Positions 1 to 7,443 of a DNA stretch of 11,352 bases are shown one piece after another (positions within the stretch are counted from its first letter, which is position 1; every line of letters starts with the position of its first letter). Source of the stretch: DATKZH01 sp964475955 (GTDB taxonomy: Bacteria; Planctomycetota; Planctomycetia; Pirellulales; Thermoguttaceae); the NCBI GenBank assembly GCA_964475955.1, contig CAYYZY010000238.1, forward strand, positions 1 through 11,352. The letters are read 5' to 3'. The notes under the pieces were generated by a model that saw nothing but the letters and a program-made list of their open reading frames with translations, did not search any database and was not told where the DNA came from. The translations under genes and the position numbers were made by a program.

Positions 1-181
1 GCCCCGCTTCACGTCGAAGTCGGCCGTTGGTCGATCTTGCGCTGTAGTACTAATATCGTACCTGCCAAGACGACAGCACGCGGGACTCGATTTCACCGTG
101 CCGGGCACTTGGAAACCGTGCTCCCGCGGTCATCTCCCGACAGTCCCTTCTTGCACGTTCCATAGCAGCACGGGCACGTCG
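1..181. other. Intergenic edge, no gene seen
   Basis: This stretch lies downstream of the NfeD-like gene and runs to the window edge. No open frame with coding character was recognised. A short AT-rich patch around 46-61 has GTAC repeated on either side of TAATATC, but no convincing -35 and -10 pair accompanies it. No hairpin followed by a T tract, as would terminate the NfeD-like gene, is obvious here. Confidence 0.5.
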
Positions 182-2458
182 CTACGTGGCGCCGTCCGCC
201 GCGCGCACCAGCACCCGATTGCCGTGAACCTCCTCGACGACGATTTCCGTGCCGGCGGAGATCACCTCCCCGTCGGCGATCACGTGGACGAGCTGGTCGC
301 CGAAGCGGGCCTTGCCGCCCGGCGTCAATTGGGTGGTCGTGGTCCCCCGCGCGCCGACGAGCGACTCGAAATGGACCAGCGACTCCCGCTGGCTGATCTC
401 TTCGGCTTCGGTGCGCGTCGGCGGCCGAAGGATGATGCCGCCCAGCATCGGCACGTGCGGCAGCCAGCGGTTCGCAAACGACCCCAGCACCGCCACCGCC
501 GCCCCGGCCCCGGCGATCATCAAGAGCGAGTCGCGCAGCTTCGCCAACTGCCACGTGTTGCCGGGCCACACAAACGTCTGGCTGGCGAGCACCAACGATA
601 CCAGAACCAGCGCTCCGCCGCCCAGCCCGAACACGCCAAAACCCGGGATCACGAAGAACTCCAGAAGCAGGCACGTGACGCCCACCAGGAACAGCATCAC
701 CTCGAGCCAACCGGCCGTGCCGCCCAAGAATCCGCTCCAGAAGAACAGCGCGAAGCACACCAAGGCGGCGAACCCCCCGATCCCGAGGCCGGGCGTGTGC
801 AACTCGAACCACAGGGCCGCGAAACCGAGCAACAAGAGCACGAACGCCGCGCCCGGCTGCGCCAACAGGTCGACCAGCTTCTGGGCCCAACCAGATCGCA
901 GCACGATCGGCTCGTCCGCAAGCCCGAAATGCTCCCGGAAACCCGCAAGGTCGGCGGCCACGTGATCGGCCAGCCCGAACTCGACCGCGCGCGCTCCTTC
1001 GGCCGAGAAGGGCCTCCCCGGCACGGTCACCCGGGAACCCTTCTTCCACGCATCGCGGTCGGGCTGCTCGGCCAGTTCCTGTTCCGAGAAGTAGTCGCGC
1101 CGGGCGACCCGGCCCAGCCGCTTGCACTCGTAAACCGCCAGATCGGGATCGATCACCGCGGCCGGCAACGACCACGACCGCAACGGCTTCGGCCCCAGCA
1201 CCCGCCGCACCGATTCCGCGGCCTGCTCGATCTCCCGCTCCGAGAACACGGCCGCCCCTTCGCCGCCCAGGCGCGCCTCGGGGTGGATGACGACGCGGTC
1301 GCAAGCCAGCGCGATCAACGACGCGTCGGCCAGCGCCTCGTTGTCGACGAACGCCACGGTGCGGACCTCGTCCGGCTGGAGGTCGTGGGCCAGGAAGCCG
1401 GCCAACTGGAGGCTGTCGATCAGCGATCCGCCCGGACTGTCGATCCACAGGCAGACGAAGTTCACGTCCCACCGGCCGATCGCCCGCTCGATCTGGAGCT
1501 GAGCCCGATCGACGGCCCGGGCGTCGATCGGGCCCTTCAGCTCGAGACGCGCCCATCGCCACGGGGCGGTCAGCGAAGGGTCCTCCTCGAGCGACTCCGG
1601 CGGCACGCGGAGCGCCCGGGCCAGCCCGGCCCGATCCGAGGCCAGGTAGTCGATAAAATCCAGGTCGCGCGCCTGCTTGCCCGTGAGTCGGCCGGGCTGG
1701 CCCGACTCGAACAGCACGGTCGGCTCGCCTTCGATCGCCAGCCGGGCGCGCAGCTCTTCGAGTCCCTGGGGGGTGACGTACTCGCGGCTGGTCTCGGTTT
1801 CCACCTCGAGCACTCTTCGCTCAGGATCGAGCAGACCCAGACCGACCTCCAGCGGGAACTTCTTCCGGCGCTCGACGATCTCCCGATAGGCGGCGAAGAC
1901 GGCCGGGGCGATCGTCTCCTCGTTGATCCCCGCCTGGCCGATTTCGGCCTCCGGGCCCATGACGATCCATTCGCAAGCCATCGCCGCCAGCACCGCGTGC
2001 CCCTGGATCGACTGCGGCACGAAGGCCACCGTGGTCGCCTTCGCGGTCGCTCGGCCGGAGAGCGGCCGGGCCAACTCGTAACTGGCGCCGAACTGGCTCA
2101 ACCGCGCGAAATCGCGCCGGTCGGGCGCCACGCGAAACTCGAGAATCAGCAGGGGCCGAACGTTCTCGCCCGCCCGGTCGATCGCGTTGCGCACAAACCG
2201 CTCGGCCCGCTCCGCAGTGTCGCCGTCGATCGGCAGCCTAATAGGAAAGACCCAGGCGGGACGATCGGCCGACGCGCCCTGGAAGTCGGCTTCCGCCTCG
2301 GGCACCGCCTCCGGCTCGTCGTCGACCCGCGAGCCGGAGTCCTCGCGGTTCTGGCCCACGAGCCCTATGGGGAAAAGAGCGGCCAATGCGGCAACCAGCA
2401 GCGCGGCGGGCAAGCCGCGCCCGAGTGGCCCCATGCGCTTCGCATGCCAGCGTGTCAT
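182..2458 (-). CDS. NfeD-like membrane protein with two degenerate ClpP-type domains
   Basis: The product has 758 residues and resembles the long NfeD/1510-type membrane proteases. Residues 1-36 form a signal peptide or membrane anchor. Residues about 68-200 and 303-420 are two ClpP/crotonase-like domains. The second has DSPGG at 340-344, like the family's DTPGG, followed by LIALACD at 381-387. About five hydrophobic segments follow (about 537-552, 558-578, 584-605, 608-627, 644-661), then a C-terminal NfeD OB-fold-like domain (about 690-755). In active members a Ser precedes the [A/L]IALA.D helix. Here the aligned positions read Ala377 and Gly153, so proteolytic activity is doubtful (inference). 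Family knowledge links NfeD proteins to membrane quality control and to partner stomatin/flotillin proteins, but none is encoded here. The frame is open to an ATG at 2680. I chose 2458 because the signal-like sequence begins there, although no Shine-Dalgarno sequence is visible. The gene diverges from the radical SAM gene. Confidence 0.85.
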   Translation of the reverse strand: MTRWHAKRMGPLGRGLPAALLVAALAALFPIGLVGQNREDSGSRVDDEPEAVPEAEADFQGASADRPAWVFPIRLPIDGDTAERAERFVRNAIDRAGENVRPLLILEFRVAPDRRDFARLSQFGASYELARPLSGRATAKATTVAFVPQSIQGHAVLAAMACEWIVMGPEAEIGQAGINEETIAPAVFAAYREIVERRKKFPLEVGLGLLDPERRVLEVETETSREYVTPQGLEELRARLAIEGEPTVLFESGQPGRLTGKQARDLDFIDYLASDRAGLARALRVPPESLEEDPSLTAPWRWARLELKGPIDARAVDRAQLQIERAIGRWDVNFVCLWIDSPGGSLIDSLQLAGFLAHDLQPDEVRTVAFVDNEALADASLIALACDRVVIHPEARLGGEGAAVFSEREIEQAAESVRRVLGPKPLRSWSLPAAVIDPDLAVYECKRLGRVARRDYFSEQELAEQPDRDAWKKGSRVTVPGRPFSAEGARAVEFGLADHVAADLAGFREHFGLADEPIVLRSGWAQKLVDLLAQPGAAFVLLLLGFAALWFELHTPGLGIGGFAALVCFALFFWSGFLGGTAGWLEVMLFLVGVTCLLLEFFVIPGFGVFGLGGGALVLVSLVLASQTFVWPGNTWQLAKLRDSLLMIAGAGAAVAVLGSFANRWLPHVPMLGGIILRPPTRTEAEEISQRESLVHFESLVGARGTTTTQLTPGGKARFGDQLVHVIADGEVISAGTEIVVEEVHGNRVLVRAADGAT

Positions 2459-3002
2459 CGGAAGGCCGCCCCGACAAGGCCGAGTCAAGGGAGCGAACGA
2501 AACAGGAACCGGCTCCCGGCGTTCCTCGGAAGAACCGTCTTCCATCTCCCCGCAACCAGGGCGTCGGCTTCCGTATTCGTTCGGGCCGCCCGGAAGAAAT
2601 GGGGGCCGCCCGTCGCTCCGACTGCCCGGAGACCGTCTCCGCTTCCACAAGAGGGCGCCCCGGTGGGGGCGTCCCTGCACCGACCGGGTCCTTGCTGGAA
2701 TTATAGGGCGATGGTGCCGCAGGCGTCAATCAGCCGTATCGTGTTGTCCGCGTTCGAGTTGCGTTGGACTGACCGCCCTTCTTTGTCCCATCCTCTCCCT
2801 GCGCCCGCGGGTTTCGAGAAGCATGCGTCTCACTTTCGCCGTAGTCCCCTCGGGGCCGGTTGTGTACAATCCCCTGTTTGAGCGCGCCGAAACCCCTATC
2901 TGGAGGGGAATGTTGCCACGCGGAAGCGGAGGCATTCTCGCCGGCTGGCGTCGTGCGACGCCGAGGGCGGCCTGCGCTGCGACCGATCTGGAGCCGGACC
3001 CT
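2459..3002. other. Divergent intergenic region, 544 bases
   Basis: This region separates the NfeD-like gene from the radical SAM gene. It holds the minus-strand promoter at 2700-2729 and the long leader of the NfeD-like gene (about 2459-2693). For the plus strand, TACAAT at 2865-2870 is a possible -10. The hexamer 17 bases upstream (TAGTCC, 2842-2847) matches the -35 only poorly, so this promoter is tentative. The open frames crossing the region show no recognisable protein and look like high-GC artefacts. Confidence 0.5.
2700..2729 (-). promoter_or_regulatory. Sigma70-type promoter for the NfeD-like gene
   Basis: On the minus strand TTGACG (2729-2724) is followed after 18 bases by a perfect TATAAT (2705-2700). 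This is five of six plus six of six matches to the housekeeping consensus. Transcription should start near 2693 and read into the NfeD-like gene, leaving a leader of about 235 bases before the ATG at 2458. The match is strong for such GC-rich DNA. Function is inferred from the match alone. Confidence 0.65.
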
Positions 3003-4403
3003 ATGTTTCGTCACGTCGTGTGCGTTTCCCCCTATCGACGTACACACAGCTCGATCACTTCCTTCCCGCCGTTGGGGCTCGAGTACGTCGCCGCTGCGCT
3101 TCGTCCGTACGCCGAGCAGATCGAACTGGTCAACTTTCGGCACCTGCGCTCGCCCAGCGCCTTGCCCTTCCTCAGGCCGGAGACCGATCTGGTTTGTTAT
3201 TCCGTCAACTGGCGCAGGGACCTCGATCTGATCCGCGACGACATCCACAAGCTCCCGCCGGAGGTGACGACCATCCTGGGCGGGCGGACCGCAACGGAAA
3301 ACCCGCGCCGATGGCTGGACGAGTGCCCGAACGTCGACGCCGTGGTCTGCGGCGACGGCGAAGAGGCGATCGCCGAGATCGGAGCGGGCCGCCCCTGGGC
3401 CGAGGTCGCCGGCCTGGCCTACCGCGGCGAGGACGGCCGGGTGGTACACAACCCGCCCCGGGCGAACGCGCCTTTGGACGAGAACCTGATGCCGGCGCGC
3501 GATCTGCGCCGCCACGCCTACTACCTCACCAGCAAGGGTGTGAGCACGGGGATCAAGGTCGACAAGGTCGCCGGCTCGCGCGGCTGCCCGTTCAACTGCA
3601 AGTTTTGCAGCTTCGCGGTCAACCCGTGGGGCGTCAAACGGGCCTGGACCCCCCGCTCGCCCCAGTCGATCGTCCGCGAGATCGAGCAGATCGACGCCGA
3701 TCTGGTCATCTTCGTCGACGACCTGTTCACGCACCAGCCCGACCGGGTCGCCGAGATCTGCGACCTGTTGATCGCCAAGCGGATCCGCAAGCACTACATC
3801 GTCAACGCGCGAACCGAGATCGCCAAGCGCCCCGACGTGCTGCGCAAGATGGAGCGGGCCGGCTTCCTCGCCCTGCTGATCGGCGTCGAGTCGACGCAGG
3901 ACCCCACGCTCAAGTCGATGGGCAAGGGATTCACGATCGACCAGATCCGGCAGCGGTTCCAGGTGCTCCGCAAGTCGAAGATGATCATCAACGCCTACTT
4001 CATCGTGGGCAACCTCGGCGAAACCGAGGAGCAGATGCTCTCCACGGCGTCCTTCGCACGCTCGCTCGGCGTCGACCTGATTCACGTCTCGCGGCTCCGC
4101 ATCGAACCCTACTCGGGCCTCAGCGAACTGGTCGAGCAGACGCCGGGCTACCACGTCGACCCCAGAGGCTTCGTCTACAGCGACGACTACTCGTCGGCGC
4201 ACATCGCCGAGCTTCGCAAACGGATCGACAAGCGCTTCCACACCCCCATGCACGTGGCCGGCGTAGTGCTCAAGCTGGGGCGGATCCTGCACTGGCGCGT
4301 GCTGGCCAGGGCCGCGCTGACGATCCCCGGCTTCCTCATGCTGCTCGTGGCCACCCAGACGGCCCACCGGCTGCGCAAACGCCGAAGGAAGGCCGAGCTC
4401 TGA
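3003..4403 (+). CDS. B12-binding-domain-type radical SAM protein
   Basis: The product has 466 residues. Residues 1-130 resemble the N-terminal cobalamin-binding (Rossmann-like) domain of the BchE/HpnR-type class, with FPPLGLEYVAAAL at 21-33, ILGG at 91-94 and a VVCGDGEEAI stretch at 114-123. The classical DxHxxG cobalamin ligand motif is not seen, so B12 binding is uncertain. Residues about 185-400 are a radical SAM core with a CxxxCxxC cluster (Cys195, Cys199, Cys202) that should bind a 4Fe-4S cluster and S-adenosylmethionine. FVDDLF (237-242) and GVEST (294-298) fit later strands of the barrel. The tail (about 438-466) is a hydrophobic stretch followed by a basic RLRKRRRK patch, suggesting membrane association. 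The start at 3003 is favoured by GGAG at 2990-2993, nine bases upstream. The frame is open further 5' but that part is not protein-like. The substrate cannot be read from the sequence; methylation or cyclisation of a lipid or tetrapyrrole-like compound is only a family-based guess. Confidence 0.88.
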   Translation: MFRHVVCVSPYRRTHSSITSFPPLGLEYVAAALRPYAEQIELVNFRHLRSPSALPFLRPETDLVCYSVNWRRDLDLIRDDIHKLPPEVTTILGGRTATENPRRWLDECPNVDAVVCGDGEEAIAEIGAGRPWAEVAGLAYRGEDGRVVHNPPRANAPLDENLMPARDLRRHAYYLTSKGVSTGIKVDKVAGSRGCPFNCKFCSFAVNPWGVKRAWTPRSPQSIVREIEQIDADLVIFVDDLFTHQPDRVAEICDLLIAKRIRKHYIVNARTEIAKRPDVLRKMERAGFLALLIGVESTQDPTLKSMGKGFTIDQIRQRFQVLRKSKMIINAYFIVGNLGETEEQMLSTASFARSLGVDLIHVSRLRIEPYSGLSELVEQTPGYHVDPRGFVYSDDYSSAHIAELRKRIDKRFHTPMHVAGVVLKLGRILHWRVLARAALTIPGFLMLLVATQTAHRLRKRRRKAEL

Positions 4404-4422
4404 AGCGGATCGCGCATCTGAT

Positions 4423-6531
4423 TCAATGCGAGGTTAGCAGCACGTCCTGGTCGAGGTAGTGGATCGTCAGTGGGGCGAGCATTCGGCCGCGCACGAACTC
4501 CTTGTGCAGCTTCGCATGTTCGACCACCTTCTTGTCGCTCCCCTCGTCGCTGCCCACGCCGCGCAACTGGCCGCCCTCCGGCGCAACCGCCTCGTAGAAG
4601 ATCGCCGTGATCTGGCCGACGTCTTCCCCGAACCCCTTCTTCGCGGCGAGCGATTGGCTGGGGTCGACGACCACGAACCTGCCCCCTTTGAAGCGGAACG
4701 TGTCGTCCGTCTCCGAAACCGCCTCGCTATGCCATCGCTCGAGGGAGAGTTGCGTATCGGGAGGGAACGTCCAGGGCCGGGCCCGGTCGGGCAGCTCCGG
4801 CTTCGCCCCCAGCACGTTCAGTCCGTCGACGAATATCTGCACCAAGACGTACGCCTCGCTCCGGTTCTCCAACCGAATCACGTACTCCTCTTCCTTGCGC
4901 ACGCCCACGCAGAGGTCGCCGCCGTCCATCTCGTGAAGCGGCCGCCGCTTTCCGTTCACCCAGAGCGAAAGCCGATAGGGGAATTCGGGGTCGAGCAGCG
5001 GGTGTCGCTCGGGCGGCGCGGCCTCTTCGCGACGCGGCGACGGCAGCAGGCATTCGACCGCGCTCGGTCGGTCCGGCATGGGACTTAGCGCGGGGCGCGT
5101 GTCGCCGCTGTAACCGGCGTAGGACAGGAGATCGGCATCGATGTAAAGGATGCCCGAGACCGACCCGAGCACGTCGGCGCCCGGCAAGCGAAGCAGTTCG
5201 CACTTCAGCCGGAGGCGGTCGGTGCCCGGGATCGGCAGGAAGCTGCCGATCACCAGGGCGTCCATGCGGTAGGGGTCGCGGGAGAGTTCGCCCAGCCGTT
5301 CCGGATCGCCGAGGTCGTCGACGGCCATGTCGCACACGGCCCGGCTCACCTGGCGCTGGTCGGCCACGGCGTACCGGCCCTGGGCGAAACGTGCCAGGTG
5401 CTCCTGGACGACCCCGGCGGCCCCCTTGCCGAACTGCCCCAGCGTGCCGCGCAGCGACTCTTCCCCGTGCAACTGATTGGTCAGCTCGAGCACCCCGATC
5501 CTCTTCACTCCGTGCGACACGGCCTCTTCGTGGAGCAGTTCGGCGATCCGTTCGAGCGACGGGGTCGCGTGGTCGGGCTGTAGGCGGAGGATGTTCGTCC
5601 GCGGCTCGGGCGGTTTGACGATGCGCACGGGCGTCTGGACCCGGTCGAAGCACCGCTCCGACGTTTTCACGACGTGCCGCTTGACGAAGCGATACAGCTC
5701 GTCCGCCCTGATGACCGCGTCGCCGTCGCCGTCGGCCGCGCCCTGGAGGCCGCGATGGAGCCAGTAGGTGAAAAGCCCATGCCCCTTCTCGTCCCAGATG
5801 TAGCTCTTCTCCTCGCTCCGGCAGCTCGCCAAGGTATAGACGTTCGACGCGTTGTTCATCACCGGCGCGATGTCCTTGGCCGTGAGGCCGAAGTCGCCCC
5901 CTTTCTCGTCGTCGTCGCCGCTGTGGCAGGCGTCGAGCACCAGGACCTTCAACTCCCCCTTGCACGCTTCCAGGTATCCCCGAACGTCGCAGAGCCTGAC
6001 GGCCGTGCTCTCCAGGTCGCCCCGCCTGCAATCCTTCGGCGCGAGGAAGGTGCCCAGATCGGGATCGTGGTACCCGTGCCCGCTGAAGTAGAGGATCACC
6101 GCGTCTTGCTCGCCGGCCCGCTGGAGGAATTCGGGGATCTCGCGCAAGAGGTTCTCACAGGTGGGCTGAAGGTGGGGCTCAGCGTCTTCGGTCAGCGCGA
6201 GCACGTGGACGTGCCCCTCGGCGCCCCGGCGCCGGAGCGTGTCGGCCATCAGCCGCGCGTCGGCTCCGCAGAACCGGATTTCCGGCACGTGCTCGTAGGA
6301 ATCGACCCCGATGACCACCACCCACGTGGTCATCTCCGAGGAACCGGAATCGCCGGCCGGTTCGACCTTGCACCCCCGAGGATTCGACTCCTGGGCCCCC
6401 GCCCAGGGGGCCGCCGTGATCGCCGCCAGCACGGCGAGCAGGACGAGGCTGCCCGCGCCCCGGCCGCGGCGCCGCTTGCGCCAGAAACGTCGAAGACACG
6501 CACCGCGCTGGACAACGTGACCTTCACGCAT
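4423..6531 (-). CDS. Exported caspase-like (peptidase C14) protein
   Basis: The product has 702 residues. A basic N terminus (RKRRRGR) precedes a hydrophobic stretch (about 28-40) and an AGA|Q cleavage site near 45-48, so it should be exported. Residues about 68-315 form a caspase fold with the catalytic dyad intact: His152 in YFSGHG and Cys202 in LVLDACHSG. Within it, residues 267-278 (DGDGDAVIRADE) match an EF-hand calcium loop (acidic at 1, 3, 5; Glu at 12). Residues about 341-465 look like a CsgG/TolB-type alpha-beta domain (RIGVLEL at 344-350). Residues about 517-645 look like a beta-rich domain typical of multidomain bacterial caspase-like proteins. These last two assignments are by general resemblance. 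The ATG at 6531 is set by a strong Shine-Dalgarno sequence, GGAGGT at 6543-6538. The gene converges on the radical SAM gene with a 19-base gap. CGCAT/ATGCG arms at 4413-4417 and 4426-4430 form only a weak hairpin there. Likely an Arg/Lys- or Asp-specific cysteine protease; its targets are unknown. Confidence 0.88.
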   Translation of the reverse strand: MREGHVVQRGACLRRFWRKRRRGRGAGSLVLLAVLAAITAAPWAGAQESNPRGCKVEPAGDSGSSEMTTWVVVIGVDSYEHVPEIRFCGADARLMADTLRRRGAEGHVHVLALTEDAEPHLQPTCENLLREIPEFLQRAGEQDAVILYFSGHGYHDPDLGTFLAPKDCRRGDLESTAVRLCDVRGYLEACKGELKVLVLDACHSGDDDEKGGDFGLTAKDIAPVMNNASNVYTLASCRSEEKSYIWDEKGHGLFTYWLHRGLQGAADGDGDAVIRADELYRFVKRHVVKTSERCFDRVQTPVRIVKPPEPRTNILRLQPDHATPSLERIAELLHEEAVSHGVKRIGVLELTNQLHGEESLRGTLGQFGKGAAGVVQEHLARFAQGRYAVADQRQVSRAVCDMAVDDLGDPERLGELSRDPYRMDALVIGSFLPIPGTDRLRLKCELLRLPGADVLGSVSGILYIDADLLSYAGYSGDTRPALSPMPDRPSAVECLLPSPRREEAAPPERHPLLDPEFPYRLSLWVNGKRRPLHEMDGGDLCVGVRKEEEYVIRLENRSEAYVLVQIFVDGLNVLGAKPELPDRARPWTFPPDTQLSLERWHSEAVSETDDTFRFKGGRFVVVDPSQSLAAKKGFGEDVGQITAIFYEAVAPEGGQLRGVGSDEGSDKKVVEHAKLHKEFVRGRMLAPLTIHYLDQDVLLTSH

Positions 6532-6537
6532 GGTTCC

Positions 6538-6543
6538 ACCTCC
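6538..6543 (-). promoter_or_regulatory. Shine-Dalgarno of the caspase-like gene
   Basis: On the minus strand GGAGGT lies six bases upstream of the ATG at 6531. It fixes that start over the longer open frame that begins at 6654. Confidence 0.75.
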
Positions 6544-6776
6544 CGGTCGTCGATGGAGTAATCGTCGGTCCGCTGCCCCTGTTTCTATTCTGTTTGCCGC
6601 ACTTTCGGATTCCCAGTGTTTATTGCCCTCTTTCCCGCCGGCAGGGCCGGACATCCTCGCCGCACTGCGCCGAGGCCATCAGGAAGAGGATTGCGAAAGT
6701 AAGAATTGCGCGGGGATTCGGGCAAAATCGCGTTCTTTCGAGATCCACCGAAGACCCCCTTCCGCGCCCGTGACGG

Positions 6777-6821
6777 AAAAAAACGCCGCGGCGCCAAAAA
6801 GGGGAGAAAGGCGCCACGGCG
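6777..6821 (-). terminator. Intrinsic terminator after the small membrane protein
   Basis: Arms 6784-6795 and 6810-6821 pair over 12 positions with one mismatch (6789/6816), enclosing a 14-base loop (6796-6809). Read on the minus strand, the stem is followed directly by seven T residues (6783-6777). It lies 49 bases beyond the stop of the 6870-7184 gene and should stop its transcription before the caspase-like gene. Confidence 0.85.
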
Positions 6822-6869
6822 GGTTCCCCGGCGAACCGAGGAACGGGCCAGCAAGTGCACCGTTGGAGG

Positions 6870-7184
6870 CTAGAGCACGGACACACTCCCGGGGGTAGTC
6901 GGCACGGCTGTAAGAAAACCGGCATCGGAAGACAACGTCGCGGCCAACCGATCGGGCAACACCTCAATCGGCCGGCGGCTCGGTAAGTCGAAATTATAGG
7001 ACGGTCGAAAAGTCGGAAATGAGAGAGTATCGACGCTCCTCGGCACTTCCGCAGGCGGCTGGAGGTCGCACGCCGCCGCGGCCATCCTAAGCCCCAACAC
7101 GCAGAGGACGCCCAAGATGGCCAGCGCCCCGGCGAACAGGGCAATCGCGGTCAGCGCCGAGCCCAGGCTGGTGAGCGTCCTCAT
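6870..7184 (-). CDS. Small membrane or secreted protein, function unknown
   Basis: The product has 104 residues and I do not recognise its family. Residues about 8-38 are strongly hydrophobic (LTAIALFAGALAILGVLCVLGLRMAAAAC), consistent with a single transmembrane helix or a signal peptide, with Cys39 near its end. The remaining 65 residues are Pro- and Ser-rich with no obvious domain and would face outside the cytoplasm if the helix is an N-terminal anchor. The coding case rests on an unusually good Shine-Dalgarno sequence (GGAGGAGGA, 7196-7188) just before the ATG and an intrinsic terminator shortly after the stop. Together these define a compact single-gene transcription unit. A link to the downstream caspase-like gene is possible by position only. 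Confidence 0.72.
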   Translation of the reverse strand: MRTLTSLGSALTAIALFAGALAILGVLCVLGLRMAAAACDLQPPAEVPRSVDTLSFPTFRPSYNFDLPSRRPIEVLPDRLAATLSSDAGFLTAVPTTPGSVSVL

Positions 7185-7187
7185 CGG

Positions 7188-7196
7188 TCCTCCTCC
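7188..7196 (-). promoter_or_regulatory. Strong Shine-Dalgarno of the small membrane protein
   Basis: The minus strand reads GGAGGAGGA here, with the 5' GGAGG seven bases from the ATG at 7184. It is the best ribosome binding site in the window and supports this ORF being translated. Confidence 0.8.
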
Positions 7197-7322
7197 GGAT
7201 GTCCTGCCCGCTTCCGGCCCCCTATACCCGGCCGGCCGGCCAATCCTGCGCGCAAGTTGCGGAGTTTTTTTCGCGCTGCGAGATTTCCTCGTGTGCCGGC
7301 CCGATGAAACGGCCGTAACCGG

Positions 7323-7351
7323 TTGCAGCCAAAAGGCTTAGCGGCTAGAGT
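7323..7351 (+). promoter_or_regulatory. Possible weak nadD promoter
   Basis: TTGCAG (7323-7328) and TAGAGT (7346-7351) match the sigma70 hexamers at three and four positions with an ideal 17-base spacer. This would give a leader of about 85 bases before nadD. Chance occurrence cannot be excluded. Confidence 0.28.
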
Positions 7352-7443
7352 ACGCAGGCACGGGACCACGGGCTGCGGCGTGCACCGGCAATTCACACCG
7401 GCGGCCCCCCTCCGATTCCCCTTGGCAAACCGGGATACCGACG

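Larger units (their letters stand above)
6532..6869. other. Intergenic region with terminator, 338 bases
   Basis: This lies between two minus-strand genes. The intrinsic terminator of the upstream small gene is at 6777-6821, so the promoter for the caspase-like gene should lie between 6544 and 6776. I could not find a good -35/-10 pair there; an alternative sigma factor is possible. No further gene is supported. Confidence 0.5.
7185..7443. other. Divergent intergenic region before nadD
   Basis: The region separates the small membrane protein gene from nadD. It contains a GGCC-rich palindromic run (about 7229-7242) and, on the minus strand, TATAGG (7226-7221) without a recognisable -35. On the plus strand TTGCAG (7323-7328) and TAGAGT (7346-7351) are 17 bases apart and could be a weak nadD promoter. 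A T7 tract lies at 7265-7271. No gene is seen. Confidence 0.45.

Noticed and set aside
98..2881. A 927-codon open frame on the plus strand, antisense to the NfeD-like gene
   Set aside because: It translates to Arg/Pro/Gln-rich low-complexity sequence, as expected from the reverse of a high-GC gene, and shows no domain. The opposite strand has clear NfeD architecture.
4423..6531. Caspase-like gene as part of a phage-defence operon
   Set aside because: It has a signal peptide and no neighbouring sensor, nucleotide cyclase or gasdermin-like gene. Flanking genes are convergent or separated by a terminator.
7246..7271. Plus-strand terminator with a T7 tract at 7265-7271
   Set aside because: The preceding stem is short and mismatched, and no plus-strand gene lies upstream to be terminated.
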